This document shows, one piece after another, positions 47,154 through 56,884 of a stretch of 64,000 nucleotides of DNA. The notes beneath the pieces are model-generated. The model made no database searches and had not been told where the DNA came from. It worked only from the letters and a program-made list of their open reading frames with translations. The stretch comes from Heliocidaris erythrogramma (Eukaryota > Echinodermata > Echinoidea > Camarodonta > Echinometridae): contig CM046856.1 in the NCBI GenBank assembly GCA_025617745.1, positions 31,738,208 through 31,802,207 on the forward strand. The letters are read 5' to 3'. How positions within the stretch are numbered: the first letter of the stretch is position 1; each line of letters begins with the position of its first letter. A program made the position numbers and the translations under genes.

Positions 47154-47478
47154 TTGTGAGAAATGAAAATGAGAGAATGATGGTTGCGTAGCATAAATCT
47201 AAGTTCCCCGGAGCTGTCCTCCCTTTTTGAAAGTTTTGCAAAGGTTGAATAAATGCCTCCGCCGGAATTCGATCCCGAATCTGGTGTCGCCGAAAACCAC
47301 TGGCCCCGTCTCCGTGGTCTAGTGGTTAAGGCAATGGCGTTCTAAGCCAACGACCAGGTTCGATTCCAGGCGGAGACATTTTTTCAACCTTTGCAAAAAT
47401 ATCAAAAAGGGAGACAGCTCTGGGGAACTTTGATTTTAAGTGACGCAACCATTATTCTCTCATTTCCATTTCTCACAA
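47154..47478. repeat. 325 bp inverted repeat built on two head-to-head tRNA-like units
   Basis: The left arm starts TTGTGAGAAATGAAAATGAG and the right arm ends CTCATTTCCATTTCTCACAA. The arms match over about 120-130 bp, including GGTTGCGTAG/GTGACGCAACC, GTTCCCCGGAGCTGTC/ACAGCTCTGGGGAAC and GCAAAGGTTGAA/TTCAACCTTTGC. The inner end of each arm is the 3' half of a tRNA-like sequence. The right unit is a nearly full tRNA shape; the left unit, on the minus strand, keeps only the D-arm-like GGCCAGTGGTT, the B-box-like GGATCGAATTCC and the CGGAGG end. Confidence 0.8.
47308..47378 (+). tRNA. tRNA-like sequence, possibly Arg (TCT), likely repeat-derived
   Basis: The 7 bp acceptor stem GTCTCCG / CGGAGAC is perfect. 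The A box reads TGGTCTAGTGG and the B box GGTTCGATTCC. The anticodon stem ATGGC/GCCAA encloses loop GTTCTAA, so the anticodon would be TCT (Arg), with one mismatched pair at the stem base. The T stem CCAGG/CCAGG has a central A-A mismatch. Position 32 is G, unusual for a tRNA. Because the sequence lies in an inverted repeat with a common 3' extension, a tRNA-derived SINE or pseudogene is more likely than a working gene. Confidence 0.45.
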
Positions 47479-47575
47479 CCATATCATATATATAAAGTAC
47501 GTATAAGGTCTATATTAATTGTGACACTTCAAATATGTCTATAATGAATGTTATGACTTTTGTGAGATTCCTTAC

Positions 47576-47833
47576 CTCCTGCAGTGGATATGGTTATGGA
47601 AAAAGAACATGTCGTATTCCCGTAATAACCAGTTGCCTGGTAAGTTTGGGTCCAGTTCCCGATTGCATAGGTCCCTCCGTTTGTCCCAGGCCCCAAAAAG
47701 CTAAGGCTAGCACAGACTGAAGTGTCTGATATCGAGGGCTCTGTCCAGTTGACTATAGCTGTATAATCGTTCGATCGGTTGACGAGTAAGGTGATGTCAT
47801 TGGGGCAGTCAGCAATGATAGGCATTGGTGATC
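47576..47833 (-). CDS. HYR domain exon, first of the HYR series
   Basis: This is a 258 nt (86 codon) phase 1-1 exon with acceptor TTTTTTGACAG and donor GTAAGGAA on the minus strand. The domain has SPMPIIADCPNDITLLVNRS, IVNWTEPSISDTSVC, QTYQATGYYGNTTC and FSITISTAG. It has an extra cysteine (DTSVCASL) absent from the other repeats and lacks the ATDxxGN acid turn, having ATGYYGN instead. It joins in frame to the propeller exon at 50131 (...RLVQDG then SPMP) and to the HYR exon at 10914, so it is the boundary repeat between the two domain types. Confidence 0.88.
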
Positions 47834-47990
47834 CTGTCAAAAAAAATCGGGGAAAGAGGAACGAATTAGTGAAGTTTTCCACACTGTGGATGGAATAATA
47901 AAGTAGGCTCTAGCACACGGTTGATATTGCTCAGTAGACTTTTGGCACCTCGAAATTTATTTCACTTGTGTACATTAGTGCTTATACATA

Positions 47991-48834
47991 ATTTTAAAAT
48001 GTACTTATGTTCAAAGGTGTAATATATTCTTAATCATTGACCTGTATCACTTTAGAAATGAAATATCAGAAAAGGGTTTAAATCAAGACATTCTAGCTCA
48101 CGGTATCATCTGCTAACAGTTTACATGGGGCTGCCATTTTCTTGATGACATGGAGTTGTACATGAACCATTGGAAATCGTTTCCGGTCAGGAAGATATTT
48201 TCAATCCTCGAGCTAAATTGCTTCTCTTCATTATAAAAAATCCCCATATGATGGAAAATACATAACAGGTGTATACATATATTCTAAAATTTGAAATTTA
48301 TAGATTTCTTTTGGTTCTCTGGGTTTTTGGGCTTGCCTGGCAGAGCAGAACATAATTTATACAACACGCAGACTTTTTAAGTCCATAATCTCAAAGCAGG
48401 TGAATGCATAGTTTGCCACTATTGACGCTCGGGAAAGTCATCATTCTGGCATAAATTTGAATTAATTCGCTCCGTCGCGTACGTCAGTATCAAGAAATAT
48501 ATTTATATTTAGTAAAATCGTAATTTTCAAAGAAATATAAAACACAATTTCGATTTTAGAATATATGCATATATCTGTTAAATATTTTAAATCTCAAATG
48601 GGATTTTGTATCAGGAAGAAAGACAATTTTGCATTCGGATTAAAAATATCTTTATGTACACATCAACAAAATGGCAGCCCCCGGTATCGTTAGCAGACGA
48701 TAAATCTTGCTGAGAAAATCTTGATTCATACCCATCTCGTGCATTTTAATGCAAAGCTACGTAGGACAACAAGAAGGAATAGATTACATCTTTGAATATA
48801 AGCACATTTATATTATGAGGTTAATTCCCCTTTA
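47991..48834 (-). mobile_element. TTAA-ended inverted-repeat element, subfamily A copy 3
   Basis: It lies in the opposite orientation to the copies at 19071 and 33175. It ends GAGGTTAATTCCCCTTTAA at 48834. The other terminus lacks about 25 bp (begins TGTACTTATGTTCAAAGGTG). It sits in the 2.3 kb intron between the boundary HYR exon and the propeller exon. Confidence 0.8.
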
Positions 48835-49376
48835 ACCTATCTCTTCCTTAAAATGTTTGATTAAATATGTTTTACAACGTAAACATAAATATCAGCAGTC
48901 AGGGCTGACATGCCAAGAAAGGTAGGGGACAGATGGGTGATTGGTCGGCTAGCGTAGCCCCCCCCCTCCCGAAATCGAATATTTTGCATTTTGTTGTATA
49001 CAATCATCGATTTCTAGCGTTATTTCACTAGCTTCGATTACACCAAATCAACAGAAGTAATGCCACAGTGTAAGCAATGAACAATAGGCCCGTACAGGTA
49101 GAGGTGGATGAGCATGAAATTCTCTCACAGAATGTTCTGTATGTACTTAATAATTATGGGCATTCATTTTTTAGTGTAGATTGTCACGCCGGTCCTCCAC
49201 CGAAAAACGATCTTCGAACGAATTCGAAATATACAAAATTATTTCATAGCATTTAAAATTTGCATTCCAAAGCACTTTCATGGGAAAATTCATGGGAAAA
49301 TCCATGCGCAAGCTTTGGTATACATTTCGATTTGATCAGTTCACAACCCGAGAGTTACAGGGTTGAAATATGAATA

Positions 49377-50094
49377 CAGTGGCGTATCTAAGGGGGTGCA
49401 AAGGGGCCACGTGGTCTTGAAGGGGTGCAATAAATGCAAGAGAGAGAGAGACAAGGGGAAGAAATATTATGGTCTTTTGGATTACATGCGCCCAATCCAT
49501 GACAAAGTGCATAGCCAGCAATAAGGTTTTAAAGGGCTTAGAATGGGAAAATTTGTCACTTTGCTCCCTGGCATATAACTTTCATCAGGATCTTGTTATA
49601 TTTTGCACCCTCAGTATGATAATAAAGTACATAAAATACTATAATAAAAGGTTAACATTAAAAAAAATATATATTCCATTGCCTTGCGAATTTTCTTGAA
49701 TATTATATTCCTTCAGGGTTACTTATTTTTGCGCCCCAGTACAGAAAGAAATGAATAGAAAAGATTTGTTTTCAATGGATGGTTTCACAAAAACTAAAAC
49801 GCTCGGTTATGGTGCTCCCTTGCAAAATTCACCTAAGGCGAAAATGCATGAGAAATTACGTTTCAAGGGGTCAAAATGAATCCCCCCCCCCCAAAAAAAA
49901 AAAAAAAAAAAAAATATATATATACTTTTTGGTCGCCTTGAATAAAATTTTCACGTAGCGCCATATTTGTTTAATTAAAAGCGGAAAAATCTGTTATGTA
50001 TTTCTGAGCTGATAAGTTTGGGCGGAGGAGGGGGGGGGGCGCAATCTCATTTTTTAAACCCGGGCGCCATTATCCCTATATAGATACGCCACTG
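49377..50094 (+). mobile_element. hAT-like MITE, long variant
   Basis: It starts CAGTGGCGTATCTAAGGG and ends TAGATACGCCACTG. At 718 bp it is about twice the length of the related element at 43837. It contains C and G runs at 49880 and 50029. No coding content is seen. It ends about 36 bp from the propeller exon. Confidence 0.7.
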
Positions 50095-50130
50095 TGAAGT
50101 GTAACTACATTATATTATCAAACTATATAC

Positions 50131-50406
50131 CATCTTGCACGAGCCGAATGGCCATTGCTCTCCCACTAATAGACACGGTGCTGTCATCCGTCAACGTCAG
50201 GGTGGTATGGGTTGTGAAGGAGCCATCGGTAACGTTTATGGAATGAATATTGCCCCCCGATATATCAGAAAAAGCTAAAATTGCACCATGTTTTGCAAGG
50301 GAATATGCAGAGTAATAGGACGAAGTCGATGCAATCGCTGTTTGATCGCTGCCGTCTGAGTACAGGTACCCCGCCATATTCCCTCCAAAATACCACAGTT
50401 TGGACC
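50131..50406 (-). CDS. YWTD / LDL-receptor class B-like propeller exon
   Basis: This 276 nt (92 codon) phase 1-1 exon follows acceptor ATCTTTCTTGCAG and ends before GTATATAG on the minus strand. The peptide has GSKLWYFGGNMAGYLYSDGS, then DQTAIASTSSYYS, then GAILAFSDISGGNIHSINV and a C-terminal GRAMAIRLVQDG. The patterns LWYF..GYLYSDGSDQTAI and AFSDISGGNIHSIN match two successive blades of a YWTD propeller, in which an aromatic strand is followed by a D-G turn. YWTD itself is changed to LWYF and AFSD. It joins in frame to the HYR exon at 47576. LDL-receptor class B propellers bind ligands in endocytic and Wnt-type receptors. The donor is weaker than those of the HYR exons. Confidence 0.75.
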
Positions 50407-50569
50407 CTGCAAGAAAGATTTTTTAAAACAGATAACAATGCGAGCATCCTTGTATTTTAACATGGAAATTATATACATGTACTTGAAATATAGAAGACGT
50501 GACAAAATGTTATCAATAGCGGCGTACCCAAGGTTCTCCGACCGGAGCACTTTTCTCAAAAGGTGCTGG

Positions 50570-50789
50570 GTTCATAGTTCCGAAAATGAAAAAGGAATCA
50601 TATTTCGTAATTCCGAAAAGTTACGTAGGGCTCTATTGCATTTTCGGAATTACGAACACTATTCCAATTACGAACAATTACGAACCTTCGTAGTAATGCA
50701 ATATTCGGAATTATGAACCCTCTGCTATGGGAAAATTTGTGTTTCAGAATGACCAACCTAAGGAATTATGAACCTTCCGAAAAACGATC
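50570..50789. repeat. array of TTCATAATTCCGAA-type units (copy 3)
   Basis: It begins GGTTCATAGTTCCGAAAATG and ends AACCTTCCGAAAAACGATCC. Forward units occupy the left and reversed units (TTCGGAATTACGAAC) the right, as in the copy at 34423. Confidence 0.75.
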
Positions 50790-51408
50790 CTCCCACCCCT
50801 CCCCTGCATGGAGCATAGTAGATCCAAGGGTTTGAGTGCCACCCCTTTGAGAAAAAGAGCACGCGTGAAAAAAAAACATTCAGTGGTAAAAAGGAATTTT
50901 GGGTAGATGGAGAAAATTAGCGAATATACTTCTTTTGATTTTTTTTTTTTTTAATCTATCTTTTTTCTTTTTTCTTTTTTTTTCCTTTTTGCTTTCTTCT
51001 TTCTTTTTTTTCTTTTTTTTTTGTTGGGGGGGGGGGGGGGGGGGGCTTTTACTTCTTTTTTTCCCTGCCCATCTGGAGATTACCACAACAATTTCCGGTA
51101 TCGTATATTTTTATAGGGGAGAGCGGAGTCAGTGAAGTGGGACAAGAATCGTGATTTGGCACTTCTAAAATATTCATTGTAGCCTTTCCATTTGTACATG
51201 GTAAATAATATTATTAGGCGACAAAACTACTATTTGACACATTCCCTATATTTTTAGTTTTTATGCAAATAATCATAAGGGTGAAGTGGAACATGCGGGG
51301 AGAAATGGGACAAAACTCTTCAAAATGCTAAAAAGACCTTTCTTTATGGTAGTTGTCTAAAATAAGTGCTGGGAATGAAAAAGGTAATATATCACTTAAA
51401 GTAGCTAT

Positions 51409-52154
51409 CCTTGCTGATTTTGAGTTGTACATGAACCATTGAGAAATGTTCCAGTCAGGAAGATATTTTGAATCCAAATCCTAAATTGATTTTCTTCATT
51501 ATATTACCTAAAATCCCATATGTGACGAAAAATATAAAGTTGGTGTTTACATGTATTATAAAAATTAAATCTTTATGATACTTTTAAATTGTCTGGTTTT
51601 GCTTAACAAAAATCTATTTTCTTGGGTTTGCCAAACAGAGCAGAACATAATATATGCAGCATGCATTCTGACTTTTCAAGTCCATTATCCGAAAGCAGGT
51701 GAATGCATAGTTTGCCGCTATAGATGCTCAGGGAAGAAGCATCCATAAAATTTGAATTAATTTGCTCCGTCCCATACGTCCAGTATCGAGAAAATAGAAT
51801 TCTATTAAGCGAATATCGATTTTCAACAGAAATATATAAGGAAATCTTCAGTTTAAAAATAAATTGACATATCTATTCTATATTTTAAATCTCAAATGGG
51901 TTTTTAATTTTGAAAAACGCAATTGAGCTAGCATTTGGATTAAGAAAATCTTCTTGTACACATAAACAAAATGGCAGCCACATGTGCTGCTAGCAGACGA
52001 TACATATTGCTAGCAGATGGTAATTTTGCTCAGAAAATCTTGATTCGTATCGATCTCGTATATTTTGACGCGAAGCCATATAGTCTAACAAGTAAGAATA
52101 AATAACACCTTTGAACACTATCATCTTTATTTTTGAGCGTAATTCTCCTTTAAG
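51409..52154 (-). mobile_element. TTAA-ended inverted-repeat element, subfamily B copy 2, truncated
   Basis: It matches 12928-13839 in reverse and ends GTAATTCTCCTTTAA at 52154. About 190 bp of the other terminus is missing. Shared blocks include TGAACCATTGAGAAATGTTCC and GCCGCTATAGATGCTCAGGG-like sequence. Confidence 0.8.
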
Positions 52155-54240
52155 AACTGGGCATGATCCTGACATCTGGTCAAAAATTAGAGACCGCACT
52201 TATAAAAGCTTATAGTCTCAGCTATAACATACTAAAATCTGGAAGAAAATAGACCAGAAACAACTGAAATACAGCTCAGAGAACTATGTCATGTAGATTC
52301 ATGATTCGAAGAAAAAAATCATCTTCCATAGACATAACACGCAAATAGCGAAAATTCTGACATGGCATCTTTAATTGAAAATTTCACTGTGATGACGTCA
52401 TCAAAATGAAAAATGTAGGAAATTGCCTCAGATACAACATATAAACATCTGGGCGAAAAACGACTAATAATTACGCATCTAGAGCCAAATTTGCATAAAT
52501 GTGATGACATCAAAACATGAAAAATGGAAAATTTGTGTTCTGGCGCGATTTTGATGACGTTATAAGGTTTATAAGGGTCAAATGATAAATTAAATGAAAT
52601 CTGTGATTCATACCCTACCTGATGATGACAAAAAAATTTGGGGGTCAACGGACTATCTAACGAGCTACAGTGAATTTTGTATAGGCATGTTTTTGCCCAT
52701 ATATGGCCTATAGTGAGTGACCCGCGCCTGCTGCAAACTTTGACGGACGATAATTTCCTTATCAATGGTCGTAGAAAGATAGAAAAGGTATCAAATTGCT
52801 CAGAATTTTGTGTTCTATGAGACTAAAATGGCGGGTTTAGGCTCCGTCATGGTGGAATACGGGAAAACGCGCACGCACCCGTGAACACGCGCAAAATGAC
52901 CTGAAACGTGTGCAGACTTGATCCTACATGATTTTGATCATTTTTAAAACTTGACGCGCGCGTACGCGCACGTCCTGACCTCTAGATGACCTGTGAGGAC
53001 ATGACTTGATGACCCGTCAAGTGAAATTTATGTGATGTGACTATAGTTGATTTTTGATGATCGATTATAATCGATCTTGTAAATTTACAAAATGGTGTCT
53101 TGATGACGTCACGATGACCTGATAACTTCCAAAAGCTTAATGGACCATGTCCATGATTGACCTCATACACGACATGAAACTCGATGATATTGACCTGGCC
53201 GAGTATGAGATTTGGTGGCCACAACAATTTGTAATAAAAAGAAAGAAATTAAGAAAATTCTGACAAAATTAAAAGGAGGTCTGTCATAAATGACAGACCA
53301 CCTAATTATAGGGTCATATAAGACATATGCTGTATGCGGGGTGTTCACTATACTTGCATACTTATTATATATTTGACAATGAATGATGAACAATTAAAAA
53401 AATGTGGTAAAAAAAAGTGAAAATTAAACCTACAAGCAAAATCGCAGTAAGGCTGTGGAAGTAATTGTGAACATTGATAGTTAAGACCTTTCGTAGGATT
53501 CCAACTAATTTTGAAAATGTTATATTTTTAGTTAGAGGTGGTGTCCCAGTTCTCCCACGTCCCAATTCAACCCGCTCTCCCTATTCCTTTTTTCTTCCTG
53601 GGGAAAAATACTAACGGGGAAAAATTACTGACGGGGAAATATTTCGCCCCGCCCCAGCCTTTCGGACATTCCTGGTTCCGCCCCTCGCAATCAAGTATAA
53701 TTAGCGATAGGCTTACTGAAAATATCAGCGATCCGCATGTAAATGATATAATGTAAATGAAGAAAGAATATACATGTAATCCACCCGAATGGCAAAGTTT
53801 GGACCCTATATACAAGATTGGCAAGGAAGATGAAGAATGTCGCATACGAACAGTAAATCTGTTATAGTGGTCATCTCTCTATTAAGTTCACCTCTCCATA
53901 GTAGTCACCTATAATAAGCCAGTTCGGGGTTAGCGCATGGTACAAATGACCCCAAATATCCACAGATATTTTAGACATGGAGGGTCCCTTTATGTGCACT
54001 TCAGAAAAATAACTCTGGGAGTGATAGAGGTGCCTCATGAATAGCTTTTGTTTCCCCCTTTAAAAAGAATACTTCCACCTGGATATCATGGAATGCACCA
54101 TAAGTGCATAATTGAATAATGATTACATGACATTCATGAGCACATATCGAATATTAGTGTCAGTGGGTTTTAGAATTTGGTATAGATGACCTTTATCTGC
54201 TCATGCTCAGATTGCATCCCCGAAGTGGCTTATTATTATA
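52155..54240. other. intronic sequence with TGACGTCA-type motifs, no gene
   Basis: GATGACGTCATC occurs near 52391 and TGATGACGTCACGATGAC near 53101, with other TGATGAC repeats between. A 30 bp foldback, AGGAGGTCTGTCA/TGACAGACCACCT, lies at 53274-53303. Long open frames here have no protein-like motifs. Confidence 0.5.
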
Positions 54241-54248
54241 TGTATACC

Positions 54249-54469
54249 CAGTGGCGGATCCAGGGGGGCACAGCCGGCCCGTGCCCCCCTTTTGGAAGAG
54301 AAGTATGAATTTTGACCATAGACGATCCGCCATTTTCTAGATTGTGCCCCCCTTTTAGAGTGAGGACTTTTTTTTTTTTTTTTGCTTGTCAGGGAATTAT
54401 GGAGGGAAACTGGCCCCCATAAACCCTGAGCGATTTTTGAAGGTTTGGCGAAATTATGTTTTTGTGCCC

Positions 54470-54502
<33 letters not shown>

Positions 54503-54611
54503 TGCTGAGCGACTTTTGGAAAAGCTGGCGAGACCATAAAAATACGGTCTACCTTTTGACAAATTTTCATTTTTGTGCCCCCTCTTTAACTCAATCCTGG
54601 ATCCGCCCCTG
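54249..54611 (+). mobile_element. hAT-like MITE with exact 8 bp target duplication
   Basis: CAGTGGCGGATCCAGG and CCTGGATCCGCCCCTG are the terminal inverted repeats. TGTATACC stands on each side (54241-54248 and 54612-54619), an exact 8 bp target site duplication. This supports hAT membership. A C run of about 32 bases lies at 54471-54502. It contains no transposase, so it is non-autonomous. The intact duplication implies a recent insertion. Confidence 0.92.
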
Positions 54612-54949
54612 TGTATACCTCTGAGAAGAAATAGATGTTGAGGAACTGGTCTCGAAACGTGGCCTGTCCATAGTGGTAAATTTTCTGTATATACATCTAG
54701 ACCGGGCTACCTTAACAAACAGAGATGACTGCCAACTGGAATTATATGACTAGACTCATGGCAATAGATGCATACGGGGAAGTATCTTAGTCCAGAATTA
54801 AAACAGATTTCCAATTCTTCATTATATTTCAACAATCCAATTAATGGTGATTTTTATTTGAAATCATATATATTTCAAATATATAAAATATATAGACATA
54901 TCAAATAAATGCATATCCCTAAGTCTTAGGGATTTGATTCGATTCTATT

Positions 54950-55194
54950 CTTAGAGTGAACTGTTTTATTTTCAAATGTCGAAACGAGATATTGAACGTT
55001 ATATTCATTCACAAGCCCGACCTTTTGGAATAGCCTACCTGAAGACATAAAAAGTTGCTCGACCTCATTGTCCTTTAAAAAACTTCTAAAAACTTTGCTA
55101 TTCTCTTCTTAGCTACTTTTCTTATTGAATGCACTCCACAGAGTGGATTTGGCGCTATATAAATCACATTATTATTATTATTATTATTATTATA
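54950..55194 (+). mobile_element. 3' end of a CR1/L2-type LINE
   Basis: A frame at about 55026-55110 reads WNSLPEDIKSCSTSLSFKKL then a stop after LLFSS, the usual C-terminus of CR1/L2-type reverse transcriptases. It is followed by CACAGAGTGGATTTGGCGCT, ATATAAATCAC and a tail of about ten ATT repeats, the 3' signal of this LINE group. It is strongly 5' truncated, as is common for LINE insertions. Confidence 0.85.
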
Positions 55195-55199
55195 AAATT

Positions 55200-55581
55200 C
55201 CAAAGGCTCATTTACGAGAGAAGGTTGTCTGTATTCCTAAGGTTAACGAATAAATCAAATGTCGCATTGAACAACCTTACTTCATATTTCTGAGACGCCC
55301 GTGGTCTAGTAAGTTCAGTAACTGTCTGCATTTGGGAAAGAAATCGCCGCATTATCAGGTACCACAGAGGAAATGTAAAAACATAAACAAATAGCCAGAT
55401 TCGTATATTAATACAGCCGCCGATTTTAAAATACCTAAGGAGGAACATTAATATATAACATTTGAAATGACGTGAAACAAAGTCAGTCTGAAAACTGTCT
55501 CTGTAAACACTGCATATCAACAACACAGATTACACATAATTACACTGGATTGTAGCCACAGCAAATACACCTTAAACCCTC
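55200..55581. other. intronic sequence, nothing recognised
   Basis: No repeat or coding feature is supported. Confidence 0.5.
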
Positions 55582-55835
55582 TGGCCCGTATTCTGAACTC
55601 CAGTTTAACTTAAACCGCGGTCTAAGGTGGTTTAAACCCAGTCTAAAACTGCCCTTTGAACCAGAATTTTAGAAAATCACGTTCTGAAATCCGGTTTAAC
55701 TTCACCTCCAGTCTAGTATGGCTTAACTTTGTACATAAATTTAGACGGGACTTACGGTTTAAGTCAGTTTTGATTAAAGCTCTGGTTTAACTTAGACTAG
55801 AGTTTAAGTTAAACCGGAGTTCAGAATACGGGCCA
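55582..55835. mobile_element. palindromic MITE with ~33 bp terminal repeats
   Basis: TGGCCCGTATTCTGAACTCC on the left matches GGAGTTCAGAATACGGGCCA on the right, continuing through AGTTTAACTTAAAC / GTTTAAGTTAAACC. Internal GGTTTAA/TTAAACC motifs make most of the 254 bp able to fold. It is non-coding. Confidence 0.85.
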
Positions 55836-56884
55836 ATGTACTCTTAACCCTTTCAAGACAACTGACCACATTTTGTGGTTTGGCTCAATATGTTTTGATT
55901 CAGAGCTCTAAAAAATACACCAGATGCATGAGTAGAAAGAGCAAATTTTCTGCACATACTATTTCCATTTTAATTTCATGACCATAATTATTGCGTTTGA
56001 TGCCACGACTTTTAAAAAGAAAAAGCTGTGAGCTCCTTCAATGGCAACACACTGAGAGGTTCAAAATCACTGTTTTTTAATCAAAATTGGCAGTTGTTTT
56101 TCAACTTTTCAACAAATTCCTATCCAAGTTTATTGTTTTCAAAGACATTACACCTTATTAGAACCATGTAGCACTAATAAGAAATTATTGTTGCCAATTT
56201 GAAGAACAAAATGTGATCAATTTAGCCCTTAAATAATTCCTGTCTTGAAAGCTATCATTCCTTGACATTGGCCCGTATCGATGAAAACTAGTAAAGGCCC
56301 AGCAAATGCCTTTAAAAAAAATCCTTTTGCTTGCATCTTCAGATATTTCAACCAAGTAGTTATGGTAGTTGCATCAAACATGTCAAAAGGAAAGGTTTTG
56401 TACACTAAAGCTTGCCAAATTAGTAAACGCCAATTTGAGAGGGAAGAATTTTCTTTCATTTTCTTTCATAAACAAGCTTTAACTTGGTATTTTGCAAGCT
56501 TCTCTCCTACGAGCTCACGCTTTACTTGCATGGACATGATGAAGATTATTTCTGCATATGGCTCTGTTTCAGATCAATGGTGTAACTTCCAAAATGGCTA
56601 CTTTTCGACTTATACAACCCAAAGAAAATACATAACCCCCTTTGCTATATATCATTTGAAAGACCTCTAAAAGTGTTACCTTGGGTAGCATAACAAAGTT
56701 GTATGACCAAGCTGTTTGGATTTCGTGGCCCAATATGTGGTCCAAATTGTCCAATTTTGCTGGGACATTTTATACATGCATATTTTGAAAGTTGTTTTTT
56801 TTAACGAAGTTTCCCTAAATTCAAATGTTTATGATACCTGGATAAAAGAGAAGAGATGAAAGGTAATTGCCATCCCACTCACAT
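55836..56884. other. intronic sequence, no gene
   Basis: No supported feature was found. A plus-strand frame at 56281-56670 is open but has no recognised motif and is opposite to the HYR gene. Confidence 0.4.

Larger units (their letters stand above)
11157..47575 (-). other. apparent ~36 kb intron filled with mobile elements
   Basis: No HYR or propeller exon is recognisable on the minus strand between the exons at 10914 and 47576. Joining these two gives a clean phase 1 junction (a G from one exon plus AC from the next encodes Asp, the residue expected at a repeat start). The interval holds the Tx1-like LINE, TTAA-ended elements, hAT-like MITEs, foldbacks and tandem arrays listed separately. 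Alternatives are two separate genes or small exons I missed. Confidence 0.5.

Noticed and set aside
47308-47378. A fully functional tRNA gene
   Set aside because: T-stem mismatch, unusual position 32 and the setting inside an inverted repeat make a tRNA-derived repeat the better reading; kept only as a low-confidence tRNA-like feature.
50880-51135. Lysine-rich and phenylalanine-rich open frames
   Set aside because: They are translations of poly-T/poly-A and poly-G tracts.
52319-52765. Minus-strand open frame of 148 codons
   Set aside because: The sequence is repetitive with TGATGAC motifs and the peptide has no domain-like pattern.
56281-56670. Plus-strand open frame of 129 codons
   Set aside because: No family resemblance, and the minus strand here shows no coding sign either; probably chance in AT-rich DNA.
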